NCBI GenBank assembly: GCA_028641055.1
Contig: JAPCYS010002482.1
Location: forward strand, 1-64,000
Direction of reading: 5' to 3'
DNA: 64,000 nt
Origin: Alopecurus myosuroides
Taxonomy: Eukaryota; Streptophyta; Magnoliopsida; Poales; Poaceae
This document shows positions 23,518 through 34,540 of the stretch, one piece after another; position 1 is the first letter of the stretch, and every line of letters starts with the position of its first letter. The position numbers and the translations under genes were made by a program. The notes beneath the pieces are model-generated. The model had not been told where the DNA came from. It saw only the letters and a program-made list of their open reading frames with translations, and made no database searches.

Positions 23518-26500
23518 TTAGGGATTGGGGTCACAAGAGAAACAGCTCTTTTGGAGTCTTGAGCTTCTTAGCAGCAGGCTTATCTTGAAGGCAGTGTGAT
23601 GAAAACCTTGTGTCCTAGCTGATTGCCTTGTACTCCTTCTCATTCCTCTGTCCACTTCAGGAGATTTAACCAAGCAAGATCTCCTCTTCTTAACCCTGGA
23701 AGAAATTGGAGAAGAAACCAAAGGTGGAGCTTTGAACACCTGGCTTTCATAAGGAGAAATATCCTCATTGCCAAAAGACAATGTCGTTGCTACTGGCCTG
23801 CACCTAGGAACAGAAAGGAAAGCAGCCACTCTGGGAACAGGGATCTTAGAATTAAAGTGAAAAGATCCATCAAAAGCCAAAGTACAATCTCTTTTCCTCA
23901 AAACCAAATGCAGAGGCCAAATAGGGAGGCATATAGGAATATAATTGTCTAAAAACCTGGGAACTATTACCTCAGCAAATTTATCCCACATCATGGATGG
24001 AGGGAGAGCAGGTCCAATTCCAGTGAAGGTGAACACATGCTCAGCAGGTAATCTCAGATTTTGTACCCTCACATGATTGAAAATTAGATGCATAGCTAGG
24101 CCCACCACCTCCTGATTACCAGCAACACCTAAGCCTTCTGACATTGTAATAGTGGAGCCAGATTCCTGTGGGATAGGAATATCCATGTCCACTGCCCTTG
24201 CAAATCAGCACCCAAATTTTCAGGAACATGGTGCTATAAAGGAACATCTGGGATGTTGAGCTGATTCTGCATGTGACTCCCTCCATTATGTTGATGAGGT
24301 TCAAGTAAATTCAGGGAAGGGATGGCCACCAAACAGATTTTCATTGTCATGCAAATTACCAGGCAATGGATGAGGGTTGCCATCAAGGGGCATTGATCTT
24401 CATCACCTGGAAAAATGTCAGCAAAAGCAGCTCCAAGAATGTAGCATGGGGCAGTCCAAGACTGAATAACTGCTCCCACATCAGAATACTGACAGAAAAC
24501 CACGTCCCTAGGGACTCTAGCATCAGCCCTGAAAGATTCTGTCAAGCAAGAGCATCTCCATGGTGTCAGTAATGAAATTTTCCAAATGTGGCCACAACAT
24601 TAGAAATATCAAAATTATTACGATAATCCAAGGGGACTCCCAGGAACATTAACCATCCAGTGCAAATACCCTGAACAGATATTTGATCTCCGGCCTTTCA
24701 TCAGGATTAATAAATCGAACAAAAAATGTCCTCTGCTAACTGAAAGGGGGGTGTTGAACAAGGGTAAAACGAGCAGCAGGGATACGAACTCCAACAAACA
24801 AACCTCGAACAAACACGGCTGGACATCATCGACTGCACGCTGCATATTGTTTTGGACAAAAGCCCTCACCTGGGCGCGCCAAAACGGGAGATCACTTCAG
24901 GAGGCTCTGGCATCATGACCGCAATGCAGAATTTTAAGGCAGTGACAAGAAGGTTCGCAGCAAACGAGTAGGTCCTCCATCAATGATGTGATGGCCCACC
25001 GGGGGGCCCACCTTGCAGGATCAAGCTCGAAGTTGGCCATAGCCGGGCCAACAGTCGATCCTAGCGAAGGAGAGCAAACACTTGGCGATTCAGAAAGCCC
25101 TGTCGGAGACGCCGATGTCGGAGACGGACATATTGGGGAGTGAGAAGCTGGAACGACAACGTCGTCTGTTTGAAGGGGGCGCTGGTATCCACCTCGATCA
25201 CTCCGGGCGTTGCCTTTTTAGGAACCCACTTTTTGGCTGTTTTCGGAAACTTTGCGAAACAATTCTTTTGGACGTGACCATAATGGAAACACGACTTCAC
25301 CTGGTTTGGTTAGTACAATCAGTTGCAACATGTCCATACAAAGACGACGACCACAGTCCCAAAAATTATATGCAATTTGATCGACAACTATAAGGAGTCC
25401 ATCAATGCCATCAGAGGAGCCAAACTCCGATTCCTCGTCATTTGCCACGTCATCTGAATTTAAATGGACCATTGAAGATTCTTCAGACACGATCGAAGAA
25501 ATAAGAAAAATCTCACATGAGTCTTCCGTAAGCAATTGATTTTGCTTAAAAGGAAAATGCTTGAAGGAACCAAAAACAATTGGGGGGAGGACTGCGTTTG
25601 GAAGAGCTCAGTAGGTTGACAAGGCAACCTAGGGTCCTGATAGCCCAAACAAGCATCATAGCTTAAGGAATGGGAAAAAATAATTTCTTCTGTGGTGCAT
25701 CCTTTAACTTGATGATTGATCTAGGTTTCGGTCCCAAAAGGGCACGCATCCCTCTCAACACTCTATCTTTGGAGGGACTCACCAAATTCCATTCCTGATT
25801 ACACTGTTGCTGCCATCTTTGAAATTCCATCTTGCAATTAGGGCCTCCTCTGCCGCAAAGGCTGGACACACATTTGAATTGTGTACATTCAAAGTCTCTT
25901 AGGTTATAGACACGAAAACCAACTTTCTTGCACAACACATTGAAAGAAAAGGTTCTATCATCCAGATGAGAAACCATTAATTCACCACAGAACCCACCAA
26001 TAGCTTGAAGGGCAGTGACAAGAAGGTTCACAGCAGACGTCAAGTTTAAAGGATGATCTCCCAAAAGAGACCACCATAATAAAGTGTCCTGAATCATGTT
26101 AGGGGTGCACCGTGGTATGAAATAAATCTTTAACAGTCTTGGCAAAATTCTCACCAGGTGAGAAATCCAGCCCTAAAGATAGAGATGCATGCACCGCCAT
26201 TGAGAAATCCTTATTATGTACCAGATTATCATCGAGATCTGGGCTAGCCAGCTGAAAATTTTCGGAATTTGCCACCTCAGTGTACATCGAACCAACATAA
26301 TGATGCAGGTCCGTAGGTGACTTCAAACATTCACCTAATGTCACGATGTACGAGGAGAGAAATACCTTTCCTACGTGGGAGATCACCTCCCCTCTGATGA
26401 GATGGCGACCAGCAATTGTAGATCCCTTTGCATTACGCAAAGCAATCCAATCTCCACGAGGCCAAAGATCAATAAATCCATTATATGACTTTTTTCGGCC

Positions 26501-26558
26501 ACGATCTAGATCCTTCGACGTGGTGGAGGAGATATTCTAACACCATGCAGGAGCCAAC
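23518..26558 (-). pseudogene. LINE ORF1 remnant (long, zinc-knuckle bearing)
   Basis: The minus-strand frames follow each other with shifts. The N-terminal part (26558-26099) includes FIDLWPRGDWIALRNAKGST. A cysteine-rich block (26154-25663) contains CTQFKCVSSLCGRGGPNC and WQQQCNQEWN. A knuckle near 25300 reads CFHYGHVQKNC; the second metal cysteine is replaced by tyrosine and the spacing is shorter than C-x2-C-x4-H-x4-C. A middle region (24869-24234) contains RAFVQNNMQRAVDDVQPCLF and RVPRDVVFCQYS. A basic C-terminal region (24192-23518) contains PEVDRGMRRSTRQSARTQGF. The product would coat element RNA. The exact start is uncertain. The length is unusual for a LINE ORF1, but the segment reads as one decayed protein. 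Confidence 0.7.
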
Positions 26559-26705
26559 ATGGCTAGGAAAGAGGTTTTAGGGCACGAGGAAGGCTTTGGT
26601 TGGAACGGAAGGGGGAATTGGACGCCGGAGAATGGAGATTGCTGGCGTTAGGGTTTAGGGGGTGGGACTTGCCGGGGAGTCGCCATGTTTAATGCATTGT
26701 ATGTT

Positions 26706-27529
26706 AGCTATTGTAACTAAATAAACATGTATTTAATGTTTTTTTGGCCTCATACTTATATGTGATTGGTCTACCAATTTATTTTTCCTATCATATCATG
26801 CAAGAGTCGTATGCTATATAAGATACAACCACCTTCTATTTCCTCAATAAATATAGCACCACATAAGCATTTTGCTTATGATGTTGTGCCTAGACACTAC
26901 CATTACGCAAGGCATGATGCTGATGCCATGTGTCCAATTAAGGTTTTTTTCCTTGCGTGATGAATGAAAGTGGCCAATGTGGTTCCACCTCAGATGGCAG
27001 GCAGAGTTATGAGCAGATTGAATCATCAAAGGCTATGGGTAAACAGTCGAGCGTTAAGTTCTTTCGCTGTGGGCAGCGGTAGCCGTAGGTCAGCCTAAAG
27101 TGTCTAGATTTAGGTCCCTTCGTGTGTCGTTGGATCGTCATCGTGCGTCACAATTTTGCATTTTAGACCCTATGATTTTCCAAAATATAACCCGCACTCC
27201 ACAACAAGCTCACTTGAAGTGGTATATCATGTTGCCCTTGATACTTTCAGTATTTACAACAAAAATGCCACTGCAGTGCTCTACTCTTAGTCTCGAACAA
27301 ATTCATTAGTAGTTCAACAAAATTTCACGTCTTGTGTACAAAAAAATACAGTATTGCAAAAAAAATCCCAAATATTTTAAAAATACTAATATAACAAAAA
27401 AAAAATGGTTAAATAACTATTATTTTTGCTTGAGATAGATTTGCAACAAAAATCATCACCAATTTCAACCAAAGTGAAAAACTATCACAACAAAAAAAGG
27501 TATTTGTAACAATTAAAAAGTGACCAATT
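26706..27529. other. AT-rich spacer
   Basis: No domain-bearing frame or terminal repeat was recognised. A-rich stretches occur around 27340-27410. It may contain fragments too diverged to classify by eye. Confidence 0.3.
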
Positions 27530-28360
27530 ATTATATCGTGGTGAGGTAAAGACAGATGCCATGTGATGACTTGAGATACGGGGTCGATGGACACTGTGGG
27601 TATCCAGGGAGGGATTGCACACCAAGATGGTGCGCTCAATATACTGCAAACACAAGGATCTAACCAGGTCCCGGGCCCTCATGTGGAGGTAACTCCCCTA
27701 CTCCTTCATGCATGTCAATATAAGTGTGTAACCGAGATACAAAGTGTTTCCTCAAGCTCTCTGAGCTAGAGGAAGAAGAAGCTCTCTCTAGTTCTCTCTA
27801 GCTCTCTTTCTCACTAAGGAAAAAAAATAACTACTGGTTGCATCATCCCTCGCGCAGGAGGGGTGTGGCCACCTTATATACTGGTGGCCACTGACAGGGC
27901 GTATAAGATTAGGTGGAGAACACTGTGTCGTAGTGCACGTTGCTGACAAGGTGCTGAAATTTGCCTCCTCCGTATCCTCTGCGGTGTCTTGTCCCCCTTG
28001 TTAGAGACAGGACGTGGCCTCGCCCATGCTTTGCACTGTTCTCGTGTAAGTCTATACATCATGTGCCTTGTAAGTTTAACCGCATGCGCGTACTCCCTCG
28101 TGATCTTCGGGATCTCAACTGCCCATTGACCATGCCCCGAGATAGAAGATTCTTCATGCACCCGGATCTCCAAGTGCAACTTGGATAACCCGGGGAACAC
28201 CCATTGCAGCTTATCACCCTTGATTCTTATTACCAAGATAGATCCATCTCGGTAATCTTCAACTCGGTCCGGGTAGTCAACCCAATCAACGTCATCTCGG
28301 TATCCACTATTGGTACACCAACTTGTACCATGCTTTGCCCTACCCGGGTAGCCCCCAACA
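27530..28360 (-). repeat. Gypsy-type 3' LTR, minus strand
   Basis: Read on the minus strand the LTR starts at 28360 with TGTTGGGGGCTACCCGGGTA, directly after a purine tract. It has a TATA box (TATATAAGG at 27873-27881), then a CT-rich leader (27780-27850) and a U5-like part with GGACCTGGTTAGATCCTTGT. The TG start after a polypurine tract and the internal TATA identify an LTR. The other end is approximate because its CA terminus and primer site were not located. The element's gag and pol are absent from the window, so this is the 3' end of a truncated element whose internal side lies to the right. Confidence 0.6.
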
Positions 28361-28372
28361 TTAGTCCCCGAA
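28361..28372 (-). promoter_or_regulatory. Polypurine tract of the Gypsy element
   Basis: On the minus strand TTCGGGGACTAA immediately precedes the TGTTGGGGG LTR start. G-rich tracts in this position prime plus-strand cDNA synthesis. Confidence 0.6.
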
Positions 28373-28905
28373 GCTGGCGTGGTCGAGCGAACTCGGACGT
28401 TGGGCCGCACCAGATTGAATCAATAAGCCTCGCAACATCCAACCGAGATACTCTTATCTCGGCTCGATCTCAACCTCAAACTCGGATTTAATTCGCCATG
28501 ACCTCCATGGACCTGCACAAAAAATCTGAGATACCTCTGCCGGATTCGGTTCTACCGAAATCCCAACACTTAGACATTTTTCTTCATGGGCTTCAATAGT
28601 GCGAGGCGTGGTCGCCTCGTTTTCACCGCGTAGTGGGCGTACCACGTGGCGAAGAGCAGCAGCACATGTCACCTCGTGTTTCGCACCCCGCTGCGCACGC
28701 GCCACGGCCACGCCGCGTCCTGCAGCTCGGTTCCACATGCAGTCACGTCAATGCAGTGCACTCAAGTGCGCCTCGCGTTTCGCATGGGATTAACTGTGCA
28801 CGTACGTGCGGTGGTTTCCGCTTTGTGCGTTATTACGTGCGTAGCAACCGGCCCGTTTCCGCAATTTGTGCCATGATTGATCCCGCGTGATTAATGCCCC
28901 GGGGG

Positions 28906-28913
28906 TATAAATA
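28906..28913 (+). promoter_or_regulatory. TATA box on the opposite strand of the Gypsy internal region
   Basis: GGGGGTATAAATACCCGGG holds a perfect TATAAATA on the plus strand, followed by a CT-rich leader (CTCCCTTTGTCATTTTTCC). It lies behind the minus-strand LTR at 27530-28360 and faces the opposite way. The ORF at 30500 would lie about 180 bp downstream if the solo LTR between them is ignored. Confidence 0.55.
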
Positions 28914-28964
28914 CCCGGGCAGCTCCCTTTGTCATTTTTCCTCCGTCTCTTCACCGCACTCGCG

Positions 28965-30371
28965 TGATATGTCATAAACGTATCCTTAATTTCTGATGTT
29001 CCATGTTGTTTTCATGTCATATGCTACATGTTTCCTATACACTTTTATGCCATTTTTATCGATTTTCTGGGACTAACCTATTGATAAGATGCCATAGAGC
29101 GAGTTCATGTTTTCTGCTGTTTTTAGTTTCAGAAAAGTTGTTTTGGAAATATTCTCAGAATTGGACGATTCGAAGCTCAGATGTCTTAGAATTCCCGGAG
29201 GATCCACGGAGTCCCGAAGAGACCCGGAGGGGGGGCCCGGAGCTCCCACACCAAACTCTGCGTGGTTGGGCCCCTGGCCGCACCGGCTAGTGGTGTTGCC
29301 CCCTCGGGCACCCACCGATGTTGCTATCTCGCCTGTATATTCTCCCTGATTCATAAACCCTAAAGAGCCCAACCTTTTTCCACAAAAAGTTCTGTAGCTC
29401 CACCGCCACCACCGACAAGTTTCGGGGGACAGAAATCTCTGTTCCGGCACCCTGCCGGAAGGGGAAGTGCCCTCGGATCCATCTCAATCGACTCCATTGC
29501 CATATTCATCACCGTTGATGTCTCCTATGATGAGTAGGGAGTAGTTCTCCCCGGGCTGAGGGCTCTACCGCTATCTATGTGTTTCATCTCTCTCTCCCAT
29601 GGTGTGATCTTTATGTGATCATGGGCTTTGTAATCTAGTTGAATATGTAGATGTACTCTTCATCTGTTATGCTACTCAAGTGGTTTTGTTATGAGATCTC
29701 CGTATACACTTTGATCACGGTGTAGAGGTGACGGTGTGTGCACCGTGTGGTTTAGCATCATATTTATATTTTGTGTTGGATGACCTTATGAGATTGTAGT
29801 GTTTTTACTAGGGCGCTAATAGTGACAGTGTGGGGTTAACTAGACATGGGAATGCAATTTTGAGGAGTGCTGTTACAGCCCTACGCAATGAATTGGTGTT
29901 TTATTCGACTGAAGAGTGGTTCAGAGTAGCATAGTGAAGAGATGATATTTTATGTATTCAATTATGTTATCGTTGTTGAGAGTGTCCATTAGTGAAAGTA
30001 TGATCCCTAGGCCTTGTTTCTAAGCATTGAAACGCGATTTACAAGTTGTTCTGCTACATGTTTGCTTTCTGCCATTTTTATTTCAGATTGCTATTATCAC
30101 TTATTATCATCCATGTCACTTGTATTTTACTCTCTCTTCGCCGAACTAGTGTGCCTATACAACTGACAATTGTATTAGGTGTGTTGGGGACACAAGAGAC
30201 TTCTTGTATCGTAATTGTAGGATTGCTTGAGAGGGATACCTTTGAATTCTTCCTCCCTGAGTTCGATAAACCTTGGGTAATCCACTTAAGGGAAACTTGC
30301 TTCTGTTCTACAATCCTCTACACTTGGAGGCCCAACACTGTCTACAAGAATAGAAGCGTGTGTAGACATCA
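28965..30371 (+). mobile_element. Solo LTR (1407 bp) with near-perfect 5-bp TSD
   Basis: The LTR starts TGATATGTCATAAACGTATC and ends GTGTGTAGACATCA. It is flanked by TCGCG (28960-28964) and GCGCG (30372-30376), a 5-bp duplication with one mismatch. No primer site, gag or pol is attached. It splits the opposite-strand promoter at 28906 from its leader. The last ~100 bp, including GGAGGCCCAACACTGTCTAC and AAGAATAGAAG, are typical of a Triticeae LTR family. Its first ~300 bp match the heads of the LTRs at 31387 and 55963. A solo LTR arises by recombination between the two LTRs of one insertion. Confidence 0.8.
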
Positions 30372-30499
30372 GCGCGCACCGAGCTCCGCCTCCGTTCCGT
30401 GAACGCCGCCGCGCTCGCGCTCTTCTTCGTCTTGGATCTGCGCGCCCGCGCCGTCGCCATCCTCCGCGGTTTCTTCACGAGCCCGAGTCCGCGTGCACC

Positions 30500-30775
30500 A
30501 TGGCGTTCGTCGTCCGCGCCGTTGCCGCACTTCTTCGTCCTCTGCGCCCCGAGCACCTCGCCGCGCTCGCGAATCTACTGGAGGTGCCAGATTCGCCGCA
30601 CATCCCCATGGCGTCCCAAGAACTCGAGGTCGTGGAGGAGCAAGTGATGCCGGAATCCACGCGTGGCGCGCGGGATGGCTCCGATATCCGGACAACGGAT
30701 ATCCAGTGGCTCGTTGACACCCGGCGCGTCCCGGCTAGCTCCAACATACTGTATTTTCTGTTTACCATTCGTTGA
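30500..30775 (+). CDS. Opposite-strand ORF of a Gypsy internal region (putative)
   Basis: ATG at 30500, in a good context (CACCATGG), opens a 91-residue frame. It starts MAFVVRAVAALLRPLRPEHL, continues AALANLLEVPDSPH, and has an acidic stretch ELEVVEEQVMPES. The DNA is very GC-rich to about 30735 and then turns AT-rich where a different element begins, so the real C-terminus has probably been lost. The leader begins at the TATA box at 28906 and is now split by the solo LTR. Tat-lineage Gypsy elements of plants (for example Grande and RIRE2) are known to carry an extra ORF opposite to gag-pol near the 3' LTR; this one matches that position and direction. The function is unknown, and a random GC-rich frame remains possible. 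Confidence 0.35.
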   Translation: MAFVVRAVAALLRPLRPEHLAALANLLEVPDSPHIPMASQELEVVEEQVMPESTRGARDGSDIRTTDIQWLVDTRRVPASSNILYFLFTIR

Positions 30776-30780
30776 CATAA

Positions 30781-32995
30781 GCATACACCTCTCTAAAAAA
30801 ATGTTTTTAATACCTCTGTTTAATAAAATAAAAAGCTCTAGCACATGAGTTAATCCTTGTTTCCTTCTGCGAATGCCTTTATTTTACTTTTATGTTGAGT
30901 CTTCTTCTTCTAACTTTATGCACAGTTGAGAGAGCGTAGTTGCCATTCTGAGTTGAATGTGAATTGATCCCAGAAACTATTATTAATTTATTCATGATGT
31001 GTTATTACTTTCTCTCAAATTATTTGTTCTAGTCATCCACTTGAACTTTGAAGGTGTCCTGGCATTTATGTTTTTCCCCACTCTTAAGGACAAGCGAAAT
31101 ATCACTTTGATATGTTTTTTTAATGCTCGAAACAAACGTATAACTTTCAAGTGCATTAGTATTCATGATCTTTTATTTGTGTTACTTTTCATGATGCAAG
31201 GTGATTGCTAAGTTTCATTGTTAGAATTACATCTATCATGGATGTGTTTAAAGTACTATGATCTGATCGTACATATACTTTTACTTTATGATGACCAAGT
31301 TTATGTTGGTAGCATGTAACCTCAGAAATTATTTGTTTTTATCGTTTACCTACTCGAGGATGATTAGGAAATAAGCTTGGGTATGTTGATACGTCATAAA
31401 CGTATCCATAATTTATGATGTTCCATGGTGTTTTCATACTATGCTACATGTTTCCTTTACACTTTATGCTTTTTTCATCGATCTTGTGGGACTAACCTAT
31501 TGACAAGATGCCACAGAGCCAGTTCCTTTTTACTGTTGTTTTTAGTTTCAGAAAAGTTGTTCTGGTAATATTCTCGTCATTGGACGATTCAAAGGCCGGA
31601 AGTCTTAGAAATCTATCGCGCACACGAAGTCCGAAGGGGACTCGGAGGGGGGGTCCACAGGGGCCCCACACCATAAGGCGGCGCCCCCCCCTTTGGTCGC
31701 GCCTAGGGGTGGTGTGGGCCCCCTGGCTCCCACCGACGGTTCCCTTCCGCCTATTTATACCTCTCGGGAGGTTAACCCTAAGTACATGAGCCTTTTCCAC
31801 CAAAAACATCCGTAGCTGCCGTCATCGTCAACCCTAGTTCGGGAGGGTTCTGGAGCTCTCACCGGCACCCTGCCGGGAGGGGGAATCATCACCGGAGGGC
31901 TCTACACCATCATGCCCGCCTCTGGAATGATGTGTAAGTAGTTCATCCTTGGTTGTTCTCTCCTCTTTATGCCTCATGTTTAGATCTTATGAGCTTCCTA
32001 GCATGATCAAGATCATCTTATTATAATGCTACATGTTGTGTTTGCTGGGATCCAATGAATATTGAATGCTATGTCCAGTGATTATCAATCTATCTTGTTC
32101 TTTTCATGTGTATGTTATTTATGATCTTGCATGCTCTCAATTTCTAGTAGATGCTTTGGCCAAGTAGATGCTTGTAACTCCAAGAGGGAGTATTTATGCT
32201 CAATAATGGGTTCATGCCTCCTTCTCACTCACGCTCGAGTGAAAGAAACGTAAACGGGTGAGGGATGTGTTATTTCCATTAGGAAGAAAACAACAATGCT
32301 TTGTCTAAGGATGATGTTATTGTTTACAGTACACACTTTGATTACTGCTATTATATGTTGCTTGCAACTTAATACCCAAGGTTTGCTCGGATGACATTCT
32401 TAGGGTGGATTATTAGTCATAGATGCAGTTGGATAACGCTCCATGTATTTTGTTGTAATTCCCGCATGGATCACAAATTAATCATCATGTCATGCATATG
32501 CACCACGGTGCATCCTTTATATCTGTCAATTGCCCAGCTGTAATTTGTTTTTATCCAACATGCTAACGCTCTGTTTTGGAGAGACAACATTATTGAACTA
32601 TGGACCCCGGTCCATTTCCTCTATATACAACCACTGCAATCACTGCTCTCATACTATTCCTAATATTTTCCTACTTCCATCATTGTTCTCTTTTCATCTA
32701 CTACAAGCAAGTACTGTTTTCCACACCATACATTTAACCTCTTTGTTTTCAGCAAAACCGGTGAGATTGACAACCTCACTGCTTTGTTGGGGGCAAAGTG
32801 ATTTGATTGTGTTGTGTAGGTTCCACGTTGCTTCTGAACCGGTAGTGCGCCCTGCCACATCAACTGCATCAACCTTCGGAAGTCAATTTCTTTCTCCTAC
32901 TTGTCGATTCAACCTTGGTTTCTTTCTGAGGGAAAACTTGCCATTGCACTCTTCGCACCCTGCACTTGGGGTCTACCAACGAGTTTCAGCCATCA
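30781..32995 (+). mobile_element. 3' end of a Gypsy-type element with its LTR
   Basis: The AT-rich 30781-31370 is the last part of an internal region. It ends CTACTCGAGGATGATTAGG and then a purine-rich tract, AATAAGCTTGGGTATGT (to 31386). The LTR runs from 31387 (TGATACGTCATAAACG) to 32995 (TTCAGCCATCA), 1609 bp. It has a TATA-like TATTTATA at 31752-31759 and the downstream phrase CTCCAAGAGGGAGTATTTAT shared with 54480-55963. The purine tract before TGATACG identifies it as a 3' LTR in plus orientation. The 5' part of the element is missing. The 5 bp on either side (TATGT, GCCCC) do not match, which is expected if this is only the 3' LTR. Confidence 0.75.
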
Positions 32996-34540
32996 GCCCC
33001 AAACTGAATGATATCTCTCCTAGTTGACTCCCTCTCCACGCTGCTAAAATGACGAAAAGGAAAGGAAGGTAGTGGCGACGTGAGCAGAAAGCTCCTAGAC
33101 TCCTGCAACCCCTAATTCTCATTGTGGTATCCCCTCTAGATACACGAGGAGAACATGTAGGTGACGAGAACCCGTTGTCACCACCGAGAACATATGCTTC
33201 CTTATCTGACGATGCATGCTTCCGAACCATCTCCGTGAGCTCTTGTGCAGCTAGATCATGAGGCGAAGAATTGCTCCATGGCTGCTTCCCTTCTTTCACC
33301 AACTGCCTCGACGGCAAAGAAGAAGATTCCGGCATAGGCAGACATCCTGCCGCGCCGGCGGTAGGAACTGGCAAAAGCTCTGTCGTGGCGGCAGCAATTT
33401 CATCACATTTCTCTACCACGGCGGCAGCGAAACTTAGAAAATTCTCTGTCGCGGCAGAGACCACCAACCCAGTACCATTTAGCTGCTCCGGTACCTCCAT
33501 CTGATGCCTCAACTTGCTAGTATTCCGTCCTCTAACATATGAAATCGAAGAAGATCCTTTGCTCATACTAGAGATCATAGCTGCTATCTCCTTTCTCGCC
33601 AACTCGAAAGAATGGTGTACCGAGAGAGAAAACAAGACTCCAATTTTGACCGTCAAAACCGGTGGTTTAGCCCCACCACCACCTTGCTCCTCAATAGGAC
33701 CCGAGACCTCATTAGCTGCTGGTGTAGTATCTTTGTTTTTGTCTATGCTATACTTAGCGACCGACTCTGCAAAATGATCTACCAATTCATCATCTCCATA
33801 GGCATTGTCCTCATCATATCCTCCATGTCCATCCATGTGCACATCCTCTATAGGTAGGTGCTCTTTCTCTTCAACCTCAAAAGTAAGCCCATACTAACCG
33901 TCTTTAATGAATAAAGGAAAATGCTTAGGATTTTTCTTATGGTTAATGCAAACAATTTTTCCCAAGAATCCCGTGCTTCTCGGTGAATGGCATGTCGTTC
34001 TCCGATGTCATACCAAACATATCTCCAACTGCCCATAGTGCTAAAAATTCACCACTATCTGGTCTCGATATTCCAGACACTCGCAGCCATACCTCTGGTA
34101 AAGTACTTGTTGGTTCTCGATTATGATCCCAACTATCCACCATGATCTCACAAGTGATCTTAGGAACAATGCATCTTCCAAAGATTCTGAGCCTATTTAA
34201 CTCAATTATGTTAGGGAATTCTACCTGAAAAACATTGTGTCCCCTCTGACGAACATCCCAAACAAAGTTCTCCGAAGGAACTAACCGCTGCAAATGCCTG
34301 ATAATAGCTGGAATAGTCATCTCTCCACCTGACACCACTAAAAGGGAAAGTCGAAGATTCTCCATCTTTGGATTATATGTGTCAGTACAAGGAAACTTAA
34401 AACGATTAACTCTTCTTGACCATAACGATATACCCTAATTGGAGGCTTTAGAGCTTTCAACAAATGACACTTCTTCTCACCATGTGATGGGTCCTCACAT
34501 CTGGCATATGACAACTACGCAATACTTAGAACGATGGCTA
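32996..34540 (-). pseudogene. Zinc-knuckle/DUF4283-like protein remnant
   Basis: On the minus strand a knuckle-like C-QM-C-EDPS-H-GEKK-C (about 34480-34510, one frameshift inside) is followed by MENLRLSLLVVSGGEMTIPA (34365). The central domain has VWLRVSGISRPDSGEFLALW and AVGDMFGMTSENDMPFTEKH, typical of the DUF4283-like nucleic-acid-binding proteins of grass retroelements. After a frame shift near 33950-33850 an acidic and low-complexity tail follows (HMDGHGGYDEDNAYGDDELV, then SFAAAVVEKCDEIAAATTEL). The tail is cut at 32995 by the LTR of the neighbouring element. No reverse transcriptase follows, so it is either the ORF1 of a LINE truncated by that insertion or a captured gene. It would bind nucleic acid; no more specific role can be read. 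Confidence 0.55.

Larger units (their letters stand above)
19485..26705 (-). mobile_element. Second LINE, minus strand, degenerate TSD
   Basis: On the minus strand the order is 5' leader (about 26689), ORF1, ORF2, 3' end (about 19501). The flanks carry a 16-bp direct repeat with two mismatches: TAATACATTTTATGTT at 19485-19500 and TAATGCATTGTATGTT at 26690-26705. It is about 7.2 kb, longer than the LINE at 1891-7486, because its ORF1 region is about 3 kb. Many frameshifts, a mutated knuckle, a substituted catalytic aspartate and an imperfect target duplication indicate an older insertion. No long A-tail is left at the 3' end. Confidence 0.85.

Noticed and set aside
26645..26665. Telomere-like TTAGGGTTTAGGG
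   Set aside because: Only about two units are present, within the leader of the minus-strand LINE, so it is chance.
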